From contig JAOTOM010005133.1 of NCBI GenBank assembly GCA_034440615.1, positions 224,501 to 288,500 of the forward strand: a stretch of DNA of 64,000 nt, written 5' to 3'. The position numbers were made by a program, and so were the translations under genes. The notes beneath the pieces are model-generated. The model saw nothing but the letters and a program-made list of their open reading frames with translations, was not told the DNA's origin and did not search any database. Source of the stretch: Ashinkailepas kermadecensis (Eukaryota > Arthropoda > Thecostraca > Neolepadidae). This document shows positions 9,803 through 19,660 of the stretch, one piece after another. Each line of letters begins with the position of its first letter. The stretch's first letter is position 1.

Positions 9803-11986
9803 ATGTACATGTATATGTAGATATATATGTATATAGATATAAATATACTAGGCGAAGATGGTTAAATACGTAGGAAAATAATGCACAACGTGCTGGCGAG
9901 GCTAACGCCAGACCTGTAATCGAGACCCAACCTTCCGGTAAAGACCAGAAAGAAAAACAAACCATGTAGCTGCCGATAACAAACAAGAAAAGAAAACCTG
10001 CTTCGGAAAATAAAGGGACGTTAACACATCTTTAAGTAAGGCATGAATTTGATGAGCTTGAGCAAACATACAAGGGTTCATCTCCATGGACACAAATACT
10101 TCTTCTGTTGAACGCTACGTTCACATGTAGTGTAATATGGAGGGTGTTCATGATATGGGTGGAGCTAAGTGCCGCATCCAAGATGTTCCCAGGGAACCCG
10201 ACCAAAAAGATGCAATAAAACAATAAGCTTTCGCCGAGAATTTAGAGTTTTGCGTGATAAGGATCTTAATTTATTTCGTTTGGTCTAGTGTATTTTTTAT
10301 AAGGGGAGCCCCCCCCCCTCGGGTGCGCCTATGGTAGGGCCCATATTGTTGTGCCTTTTCAACGCCACCATACTTTCTCAAAATAAGGCGCGAATACCAG
10401 TGGGGAAAATATGTGCAAGATTTGGGGACATGGCAACAAATAGCAACATGCCTGACCAGCTATGCCCAGCAGACAGCATCCTGCAACTTGTTTTTGTCTT
10501 TCTTTTTGCTTAACCGGTGTCACCCGGGTCCAAAGCGAAGCAACTGGCACCGCTGGAGCGGCCGTCATCACAGCTTCCGCTGTGCTGTTTGTTTCGCCAT
10601 CGCTGCAGCGACTGTAGCTGCTGGAGCAGCTGTGGTCAGGCCACTGGGGCAACTGTGGCCGCTTGTACGGTCATCACTGCCAGGACGGCTGTGGCCGTTG
10701 GGACGGCCGTGGCCACCGAGGCGACCGCCGCCACCAAGGTGGCGGTGGGTGACCTTTCCAGTCCTTGACAGCATTTGTACCTCTGAAGGATATCTTATCT
10801 CTGAGGCTGACCCTCAGTATTCATCGCACCCATCGCCAGTTCTCAAGGGTTGACTTAGCTCTCCCAGGGTCCCGATCCCTCAGATGCCCACTCCAAAGCT
10901 CATGAACATCCTAGTCCAGCCCTCTCTGGCTCTTAGGGGACCTATTCATCTACCAGGAGCCCTCTCCATCTTGCATGGACCATTTTCGGTCCTGGACAAA
11001 CTTATCTAGCTTTCAGGTAAATCCTGCAGCTCCAAGACAGGCCTCGCAATTTCAAGCAAGCACAGACAGACCTCGGAACTCTCCTTATCTCTTAGGTGGC
11101 TCAGTTCATCTCTCAGTGTTCCTCCCAAGCGTCAGGAGCACCACAGTCCGGTGCACTCTACCACTCAGGAGACCTCCCCAGTGCTTGACAGTATTTCAGG
11201 CTAGCAATGACATCTTGGCTCTGACACTGGCTCCCAGTATTCCTCAAAACCATCGTTAGCCCTTAGGGACTTTCTTTGGACCTAAGTGGACCATGTTCTA
11301 CTCATAGGGACAACCTTCCAAGCCTCTTGGGAATTCCAGTCCAGTCCTCTCTAGCGCTCAGTGACCATTTTCAATCGTCAGGGGTCCTCTCCAGCTGTTA
11401 GGGCCCCTTCCCAGTCTTTAACAGTTCTTCTAGCTTCAAGGGCTTTCTAGCTCTGACATTGGCTCTTGGCATTTCTCACAACCATCGTTAGCCTTAGGGA
11501 CTCTCCTTAACTCTCAGGGGCTCTGTTAGCACTCAAGGGCCGTCTCGAGCTGCTTAGAACCCTTCCTAGTTGTCGACAGCCCTCGTGATTTCAAGAATAT
11601 TCTAGCTCTGAGGTTCGTACTCGGTATTCCTCACCGTAATCCCAGCCGACGAGGATTTCTTTAAATATTTCAAGGGACCTGGTATATCCATTACGGGCCG
11701 CTCTCTCCTGCAGAGAAGAATGAGATCCAGTCCTCCCTGGCTCTCACGAGATCCCCTCATCCCTCAGGGCCCTCTCCTGCCGTCAAGGGCCAATTGCAGT
11801 TCTCAATAGTCCTGTCTAGACATACCGACATAAAGATATAAAAGATCAGTGCAACTATTAGCCACAAGGGCCCTTCTTGGCTGCACTTTGGACACTGAAC
11901 CACTTGCCCACCAAATCTGTCGATCAACCCTCCCTGGAATACAGAAAAACAAGCCCCCTATTCTTATAATGATTGTCTATGCCGTT

Positions 11987-13450
11987 TTAAAAGATGTGCA
12001 GTGTGTTCCTACTGACAATGGTTCCTGGCAGCTGGTTCCAGTGTTCTACTACCCTGTTGGTGAAGAAATACTGTCTTAACCTGGTCCTGCTGTGATTAAC
12101 TTTAATTTTGAATTGATGTCCTCTAATTGCATCATTTCTGTTAAATTCAAACATTTCCCTGAGATATCCCCTGAGTTCCTGACCATGAACAAATTTAAAA
12201 ACCTCGATGAGATCTCCTCTCAGCCTTCTATATCTAAGTGAAAACATATTCAATTTCTTCCATCTTTCCTCATATGCCAGGTTGCCTATACCATTAACCA
12301 TTTTTGTTGCCGTCTTTTGTACTCTCTCTAAAAGCCAGCAATCTTTCTCATAACTAGGGGACCAAGCTTGGACACAGTATTCAAAATGTGGCCTGACATA
12401 CGCACAGTAAAGCTTCCTGATGATCTCCTCACTTTTGTATGACACATTCCTCTGTATTGCCCCAAGCATTCTTAGTGCCTTCTTCCTGGCTTCTTTGGTC
12501 TGTTCTGATGCCCCCAATTTTGTGTTCAAAATAACACCTAAGTCCTTCTCCTGCTGAGTCACAGATAGTACTTGGCCACCCATCAAGTATGGAGCCTTCA
12601 TATGCTGCCTACCTACATGCATGACTTTGCACTTATCAAAATTAAACTTCATTTGCCATTTTTCGGACCACTTCACAAGCACGTCTAAGTCTTTCTGCAG
12701 CAAAACCTGCTCATTGTGCCCTGTTATTGCCCTAAAGATCTTCAAATCATCCGCAAATTTCAAAACCTGACTGCTTAGGCCACATTCAATGCTATTCACA
12801 TATATAATGACCAATAGTTGCCCCAGTACCGACCCCTGGGGGACTCCACTAAGAACATTTTGCCATGATGACTTTGTACCATTTAGCATCACTCTCTGCT
12901 GTCTATCTGAAAGCCACAACTCTATCCATTTTAGGATGCTACCTGCAATACCATGGACCTGAAGCTGCATCATTAACCGTTCATGGGGTACCTTGTCAAA
13001 GGCCTTACTAAAGTCAAAATATGCTACATCAACCTGATTTCCCTGATCAAATTGTTCTGTAGCAAAATTCAAAAAGTCCAAGAGATTTGTGAGACACGAT
13101 CGCCCTTTTCTAAACCCATGTTGAGTATCTTGAATCAATCTGTTTCCTTCCAGAAAACTAACAATTCTATCCTTGATAATTGATCCGAGTACCTTGCAGA
13201 CTAGGGATGTGAGGCTTACTGGCCTATAGTTTTCAACTTTCCCTGTTTCTCCTTTCTTGAAAATAGGAACTACATTTGCCCTTTTCCAATCTGTTGGAAT
13301 TTCATTTTGTGAAACTGATCTACAAAATATTATACTAAGTGAAATTGCCAGTTCCTTTCCAGATTCCCGCAATACCCTAGCATAAATTCCATCAGGTCCT
13401 GCTGCCTTGTTTGGCTTTATTTTTCTGGTATAATTGAACATCACTATCAA
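11987..13450 (-). pseudogene. CR1-type reverse transcriptase, near-complete frame
   Basis: The 487-residue frame carries the RT blocks in order: KPNKAAGPDGI (about 12-22), NVVPIFKKGETGKVENYRPV, QHGFRKGRSCLTNLLDF, VAYFDFSKAFDKVPHERL, SGVPQGSVLG (one change after it, QLLVIIYVNS), then FADDLKIF, which is the catalytic YADD position read as FADD. The CR1-like C-terminus follows (VRPHFEYCVQAWSP, LLERVQKTATKMV, FFTNRVVEHWNQLPG). It probably read on from sequence further upstream; a short duplication (ATCACTATCAAT, about 13440 and 13467) disrupts the join at 13450. Non-functional as part of a broken element. Confidence 0.85.
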
Positions 13451-14313
13451 TCAATTGAAAACAACATCACTATCAATGAAATGAACATCGTGTATCTGAT
13501 CACCTGTCACTGAACTGTAGTTCACGGTTGACAGATTAGTCACATCCTCCACTGTGAACACTGATTTAAACTGCTTGCTCAGCTCCTCAACCATCTCACC
13601 ATCCTCACTCAATATAGTCCCATTTACTTCCAGTGGACCAATTGTGCTTGGCACTTTACTTAGCTTGTAGAAACTAAAGAACTTTTTACTGTCCCCATTA
13701 CAGTTCCTAGCCGAATCCAATTATTTTGCTCGCTTTGCTGCTCGGGTTTTCTGCTTCACAGCATCTCTAGCTTTTTGATACGACCTTAGATTTACGATAT
13801 TTGAAGCTTCCTTAAATACTCTAAATGCATCTTTCTTAGCCTTAATTGCTTTCCTCAAATCTGGTGTAAGCCATGCTGGCTTTCCTACCCTTCATTTGCG
13901 CCTTTGCTTTTGGGGGACATGTCTAATCTGAATTTCCCTCAAGTAAGATTTGAACTTTTCCCACATTTCACAGGCATTTAAATCAAATAATTTTTATTCC
14001 CATTTTATGGCACTTAAAGCCTCTCTCATGCAGTCAAAGTCTGCCCTGTTAAAATTTGGAATTTTTGCCAAATTATCCTTGATTGTGCCTGCTACTTGTG
14101 CCTTGAATCTCACTATGTTATGGTCACTTCTTCCCAGAGTTTCTCCTACAGTCAAGTCTTGAACTAAATCACTTAAATCTGAGAAGACAAGGTCCAAGAA
14201 TGAGCCCTGCTTGGTTGGTTCCGTTACAAACTGGTGTAAGAACAAGTCCTCTTCAAGGCATTTCATAAACAGTTTACATGATGGGGAGCCAACACCAACA
14301 TTTTCATATCCTT

Positions 14314-14949
14314 TTAGATTAATGTCACCAAGAATAAGGCATTTCCTCTGAAAGTTCTACTGATTTCCTCACAAATCACCTTATCGAGCTCCAGTTGCTG
14401 AGAATGTGGCAAGGTTCCTGATCGATACAAAGCTCCTATCCTCAGTTTATTGCTTTTGCCTTTTCCCACAGCAACATCAAGCCAAATGGACTCCACAGAC
14501 ACATTTTTTACCCCATCTGCTACTTTTTGAGAACTGTATAAGCTATTCACATAGAGCATTACACCACCCCCTATCACTGCTGGACCCCTATTGCATGAAA
14601 ACATATTGTATCCCTGGATCTCATAGTCCTGCAAGTTATCCCCAAAATATCCTCCACTGACCCATGCTTCAGTAATGCAAACAAAATCTGGTTTCTCCTC
14701 GGCAACATAACACTTGAACTCATCAAATTTGGATCGAATGCTCTGAGCATTAAGCATCATACACTTAACAAAAGTTCCATAACCCTCTTTGGCTTTTTCA
14801 TGTTGAGTAGCTCTATCATCTCTGGATGAGCTACCACTCTGCCCCCTTGATCTACTGCTACCCCTATTTGCTGACTGTGAGGTTCTATTGCCTATGCTGT
14901 CACTGTTGGCATATCCCTGAGATGGCAATGCCACTTCTTCCATCCCCAT
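14314..14949 (-). pseudogene. CR1-type ORF2, APE endonuclease N-terminal part
   Basis: This 211-residue frame has MMLNAQSIRSKFDEFKCYV, then FVCITEAWVSGG and GGVMLYVN, the landmarks of LINE APE endonucleases (the Asn, the ..TE.W glutamate, the Arg/Tyr strand). After RGNALFLVTLI it runs off frame. The next catalytic block (GDINLKGYENV) and DLTVGETLGRSDHNIVRF (the SDH motif) lie in another frame down to 13994, so ORF2 is broken by an indel near 14310. Confidence 0.75.
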
Positions 14950-14957
14950 CCCATTAT

Positions 14958-15120
14958 CTAGTTTCCCTGAAGGACATGTTCATATACTTTGCTTAACACT
15001 TGCACCCCCTTCTCGGTGAAGTGCAGGCCATCCCTCTGATAGAGGTCCCATGAGCCATAAAACCCGCACCACATGTCAACAAAGGTCAAACCTAACTCAT
15101 TGCAGAGGCTACCTACCCTG
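14958..15120 (-). pseudogene. C-terminal end of CR1-type ORF1 (SGNH esterase motif)
   Basis: The frame contains FVDMWCGFYGSWDLYQRDGL followed by HFTEKG. The DGLHFTEKG block is the catalytic Asp-x-x-His of SGNH/GDSL esterases, a domain known in CR1 ORF1 proteins. It ends at a stop at 14960-14958. The N-terminal two thirds of ORF1 are missing. Confidence 0.7.
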
Positions 15121-16241
15121 GCATTGGCTGCCAGTGCAGTCTAGCTCTCATCTCGGGGAATTTCAGATATGAGATGAGCCCTCACTAGTCCTCTTCAGCT
15201 CTTAGGGATGCTGTTTATCCCTCAGGGGTCCTTTTAAACTGAAGGACAATCCCAGCGTTCTCTGACCCTCAGGTACCCTGTTTATTACCCAGCTGTTAGG
15301 GGCCTATTCCAGCTGAGACCGCTCTTTCCAGCTGGTATGGGCATTCCAGCTCTCGTACGCGTCCACTCTTGTCTTCACGGCCCTTGTCAGCCCTCAAGTG
15401 GACGTCTTCAGGTATCAAGAGCCCTTTCCACACAAGCTACTGGATACGATTACATTTTCCCTCGGCTATATATCTGTCCCTCAGGGTGGTCGCCTGGAGG
15501 GCTCCATCGGACTCGCCAGGAAGGCGGGCGCCACTTCATCCCTTGGAAACGCCACTGCTTTTTAGCAGGCCGGGCCCCTCCATGGGCTTAGAGGCCCTTT
15601 ACAACGCCGAGAACCCTCCGCTTCGGCCCGGATTGTCTCCGTAGTTCGGGGGCCTCTTTATCAGCCTGAAAATCGCAGTCAGCTATGACCCCTTCTTCAT
15701 CAGCGTGAGCCAAATCCGACCCAGGGGCTCCGCACGTCCGACACGAGGTCGACATTTGGCAATCCAGGACATTTTCCGGCAAGCCGGAGGCCCCTTTTCA
15801 AGCGCTTGTACCCTGTCGATCAGACCAGGTGCCTTTTCTCGGCTTAGACACCGCCGACGGCCCGGGGGCACTGCGTATTGGCTCGGGGCCCTCTCTGTTA
15901 GTCCGGGGTCCCTTCCAACTATCCGGGGCCCCATCCATCGAATTATGGGCCCCTGCAACGGAATATGGGCCTTCACGTTAGCCCAACCAAGGTCCCCCCA
16001 CATCTTCCTGAGGGAACTCTCCGTTGACTCGGCGCCTCCCCATCGGCCCGTGACCCTTTCTGTCAGCCCGGGGCCCCTTTCGTCGATCCAGGGGCGCAAC
16101 ACGTCGGCCTTACGGCCCCCTTTGCCGACGCCTTGAGGGTCCCTTGTAGGCCCCTCAAGGCGGCCGCATGGGGTCCCCTCCGACCCTCCAGGGGGTGGCT
16201 TCCCCCTTCGCCCTCCCCCTGGCTACGCCACTGTACCCAGC

Positions 16242-17129
16242 ACGCTGATCACCAACACTTCCTGTCGCAACAGCCTTCCTGCTCGCGCTTCTGAGCAGGC
16301 ATGCGCAGGTGGCTGTTTACAGTAGCCTTGGCTAACACAGGACTGCCATTATTGTTCATTGGCGCTGCTGATGACTTGAAATGCAGATGCTAGGCGCGCT
16401 TTCTCTCTCCAGGGCAGATACCATTCACGACGTTTCATTCCTTTTGCATTTTATAGACACGTATAAAAACACGATCGATGTCGAAGCCGGGCATGGATTC
16501 AGCGAGCCAAATCTACACTACGCCTGTCTATGATTGCCATGCAGTGCAGCTGCTGGACACTCTTGATTGCCATGCAGTGCAGCTGCTGGACACTCTTGAT
16601 TTCCATGCAGTGCAGCTGCTGGACACTCTTGATTGCTCTCTGACTGCAGAATGATATACGCGGGGGCTTCCTAAGCATTATGAAGCGCTCTTGCGCATGT
16701 GAAATTGAGGCGGCGCAGATTACGAGGAAGCGATGTTTTGCTGCCTGGAATGGTCAAACAACAACAACGCAGCCGACATCGCCACACTGGTGGCAGACCG
16801 GAAAAACTCGGAGCTCTGGCGACGAAACGTTGCGAGACAGCGTGAATCAAGTACCGGCATTCCGATGCAACAGAAGTCCACATTGCGTACAATATGAAGG
16901 CACCGTAGCGTCGTATGTCATTGTGTTGGATCTGTTGCGAACATAATCAAGCAGTGATGAAGCGCTTCACTGCGTCATTGTTCACTTCAATTCACTACCA
17001 AATCTTGAAACGGAATAGTTGTCGGTAATGCGGGCTACAGCAACATGCATGATGCATATATTTTGCAGCACTATCTCCAGCGCGCGATTTATATAACTAA
17101 TATTCTTATGTTTAGTGATGCATATATAT
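16242..17129. repeat. Spacer containing a 33-bp triple repeat (16532-16636)
   Basis: GATTGCCATGCAGTGCAGCT and the following GCTGGACACTCTT occur three times in tandem with a 33-bp period. Nothing else is recognised in this 0.9-kb stretch. Confidence 0.7.
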
Positions 17130-18020
17130 ATATGGTTGGGGTGGTTAGTGTAGTAGTTGGTGTGGTGGCTGGTGTGGTTGGTGTGGCTGGTGTGGTTAGT
17201 GTGGTGGTTGGTGTGGTGGCTGATGTGTTTGGTGTGGTGCCTCGTGTGGTTAGTGTGGTGGTTGGTGTGGTGGCTGGTGTGGTGGCAGGTGTGGTTAGTG
17301 TAGTGGTTGATGTTGTGGCTGGTGTGGCTGGTGTTGTGGCTGTTGTGGTTGGTGTGGTGGCTGTTGTGGTTAGTGTGGTGGTTGATGTTGTGGCTGGTGT
17401 GATTGGTGTGGTGGCAGGTGTGGCTGGTGTGGTGGCTGGTGTAGTTAGTGTGGTGGCTGGTGTGGTTGGTATGGTGCCTGGTGTGGTTAGTGTGGTGGTT
17501 AGTGTGGTGGCTGGCGTGATGGCTGGTGTGGTTAGTGTGGTGGTTGGTGTTGTGGCTGGTGTGGTTGGTGTGGTGGCTGGTGTGGCAGGTGTGGTGGCTG
17601 GTGTGGTGGCTGGTGTGGTGGCTGGTGTGGTGGCTGGTGTGGTGGCTGGTGTGGTTGGTGTGGTGGCTGGTGTGGTTTGTGTGGTGGCTGGTGTGACTGG
17701 TGTGGTGGCTGGTGTGGCTGGTGTGGTAGCTGGTGTGGTTGGTGTGGTGGCTGGTGTGGTTGGTATGGTGCCTGGTGTGGTTAGTGTGGTGGTTGGTGTG
17801 GTGGCTGGTGTGGTTGGTGTGGTGGCTGGTGTGGCTGGTGTGGTTGGTGTGGTGGCTGGTGTGACTGGTGTGGTGGCTGGTGTGGTTGGTGTGGTGGCTG
17901 GTGTGGTTGGTGTGGTGCCTGGTGTGGTTAGTGTGGTGGTTGGCGTGGTGGCTGGTGTGGTGACTGGTGTGGTTAGTGTTGTGGTTGGTGTTGTGGCCGA
18001 TGTGGTTGGTGTGGTGGCTG
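17130..18020. repeat. GTGGTGGCTGGT-type minisatellite, about 0.9 kb
   Basis: The sequence is built from GTGTGGTGGCTGGT and GTGTGGTTAGTG blocks in multiples of three bases. It produces long open frames on both strands (Val/Gly, Thr/Pro and His/Asn-rich) that have no protein character. Confidence 0.9.
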
Positions 18021-18399
18021 GCCACTCAGTCTTCACTTCACTTCGCATTGCTCAATACATACCCAATGTCCATCTCAGTATAGTTGCCTCCTCAGCTGCC
18101 CGCAGATTTCTCCCGGGAACAGGATTCTCTCCGATTTAACAGGTATTGAAATTCCTTTCCATTATACAGGAAAACAAAATGAAAAGATGTCATCGGGATT
18201 ATTGTGTTTTTTTTTGTCAGGACCAGCTGTAGGCAGGAGTAGAACTTCCGATGTTACTTTTGAAGGTTCTTTATCACACCGCCACCAATGTTACTGAGTG
18301 CATGGGGACTATGGACATTCATTGAAAACAACCGCCGTAAAACATTTTCCCCTCCCCTAATCAGGTGTTGCGTTCCACGAGCCGTGGACAAGTGTGTCT

Positions 18400-19097
18400 A
18401 AATGGTGTCATGCTGCAGGAGTCGTAAGGAAGTGTTTTCAAGCGTTGCTATGCTACAGGAGTTGTGAGGAAGTGTTTTCCAGCGTTGCTATGCTACAGGA
18501 GTCGTGAGGAAGTGTTTACAAGCGTTGCTATGCTTGCGTGGGCCAGTGGACAACTGTGTTCAGGTGATGCTATGTTACGGGAGCCGTGGTGGAAGTGGTA
18601 CAATTAGTGGTATGCTTGCAGGGGCCGATGGGCAATTGTGTACAAGTGGTGCTATGTTCCACGAGCTGTGACAAGTGTGTCCGGTGGTTTATGCACGGTG
18701 TCGTGGAATTGTTTTCAGCGTTGCTTGCCACGGGTCGTGAGGAAGTGTTTCAAGCGTTGCTATGCTTGCGTGGGCCAGTGGACAATTGTGTTCAGGTGAT
18801 GCTATGTTACGGGAGCCGTGGTGGAAGTGGTACAATTAGTGGTATGCTTGCAGGGGCCGATGGGCAATTGTGTACAAGTAGTGCTATGTTCCACGAGCCG
18901 TGAACAAGTGTGTCCAGGTGGTATTATGCTACAGGAGTCGTGAGGAATTGTTTACAAGCGTTGCTATGCTACAGGAGTCGTGAGGAAGTGTTTACAAGCG
19001 TTGCTATGCTTACGTGGGCCAGTGGACAATTGTGTTCAGGTGATGCTATGTTACAGGAGCCGTGGTGGAAGTGGTACAATTAGTGGTATGCTTGCAG
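18400..19097. repeat. Irregular tandem array carrying copies of the exon 3 acceptor border
   Basis: Blocks of roughly 235-240 bp recur, with GCTTGCGTGGGCCAGTGGAC and the border TATGCTTGCAGGGGCC at about 18611, 18847 and 19088. The last is the true acceptor of exon 3. In the two upstream copies the exon-like start (GGGGCCGATGGGCAATTGTG) soon degenerates. Confidence 0.85.
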
Positions 19098-19310
19098 GGG
19101 CCAATGGGCAAGTGTGTACAAATGCCGACTGCGCAGCACGGGCACCGAGTATGCCGCCAAGTACTGCAACAAGTCGCGGCTGGGCATCAGTGCTACCCGC
19201 GAAATTGTGCACGAGATGGCGGCAATGTACCACTGTCGCGACTGCCCCCGCATTGTGCAGCTGCAGCAGCTGTACGAGACGGAACGTCAGTTCATCCTGG
19301 TTATGGAACT
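19098..19310 (+). CDS. Drak: Drak-like kinase, exon 3 (N-lobe)
   Basis: Acceptor CTTGCAG at 19091-19097 and donor GTGAGT at 19311. The 213-nt exon starts in phase 2 and reads GQWASVYKCRLRSTGTEYAA then K, i.e. the end of the glycine loop, strand 2 and the VAIK-type lysine. Next come the alphaC region (REIVHEMAAM) and VQLQQLYETERQFILVMEL, the hinge-proximal strand. The pattern closely follows DAPK/Drak family kinases (compare ..GTxYAAKY.., ..EILHEIAVL.., ..ILVLEYA). It leaves two bases (CT) to join exon 4. Both borders are duplicated into neighbouring arrays. Confidence 0.88.
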
Positions 19311-19660
19311 GTGAGTACCGGACACATACCGGCCTCCATCCCGGTGGTGTTACGATGGTACCGATGGGGAATCAGCAGTTCATCCCGGTTATGGAACTGT
19401 GAGTACCGGACACATACCGGCCTCCATCCCGGTGGTGTTACGATGGTACCGATGAGGAATCAGCAGTTCATCCCGGTTATGGAACTGTGAGTACCCGACA
19501 CATACCGGCCTCCATCCCGGTGGTGTTACGATGGTACCGATGAGGAATCAGCAGTTCATCCCGGTTATGGAACTGTGAGTACCCGACACATACCGGCCTC
19601 CATCCCGGTGGTGTTACGATGGTACCGACGGGGAATCAGCAGTTCATCCTGGTCATGATA
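19288..19660. repeat. 88-bp repeat of the exon 3 donor border, 5 copies
   Basis: The last 23 bases of exon 3 and its donor (GGAACTGTGAGTACC) recur with an 88-bp period at 19288, 19376, 19464, 19552 and, partially, 19640. Decoy GTGAGT donors lie at about 19399, 19487 and 19575. Confidence 0.93.

Larger units (their letters stand above)
11950..15125 (-). mobile_element. CR1/L2-type LINE, 5'-truncated, nested in the hAT-like element
   Basis: On the minus strand the order is: the end of an ORF1 with an SGNH-esterase motif (15120-14958), an APE endonuclease (14949-13994, with a frameshift near 14310), a linker (about 13990-13450, several stops) and a reverse transcriptase with C-terminal domain (13450-11987). 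Sequence character throughout (KAAGPDG, SGVPQGSVLG, FADD, LLERVQKTATKMV) is that of CR1-type elements. The 5' end stops abruptly near 15125 inside ORF1, as expected of incomplete reverse transcription. Confidence 0.85.
9595..16233. mobile_element. hAT-like DNA transposon, 6.6 kb, with nested LINE
   Basis: The left end CAGTGGCGTAGCCAG and the right end CTGGCTACGCCACTG are exact inverted repeats. Both are flanked by the same 8 bp, TACCCAGC (9587-9594 and 16234-16241). An 8-bp target duplication is the signature of the hAT superfamily. No transposase is recognised. The interior is mostly degenerate, Ser/Pro-like low-complexity sequence with recurring CTCTCAGGGG and CCTTGACAG motifs (10.75-11.9 kb and 15.1-16.2 kb), plus a CR1-like LINE. 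A related sequence lies at 53.4-55.3 kb. Confidence 0.85.

Noticed and set aside
17045..18139. Val/Gly frame on + and Thr/Pro or His/Asn frames on -
   Set aside because: All come from the GTGGTGGCTGGT repeat; several frames are open at once.
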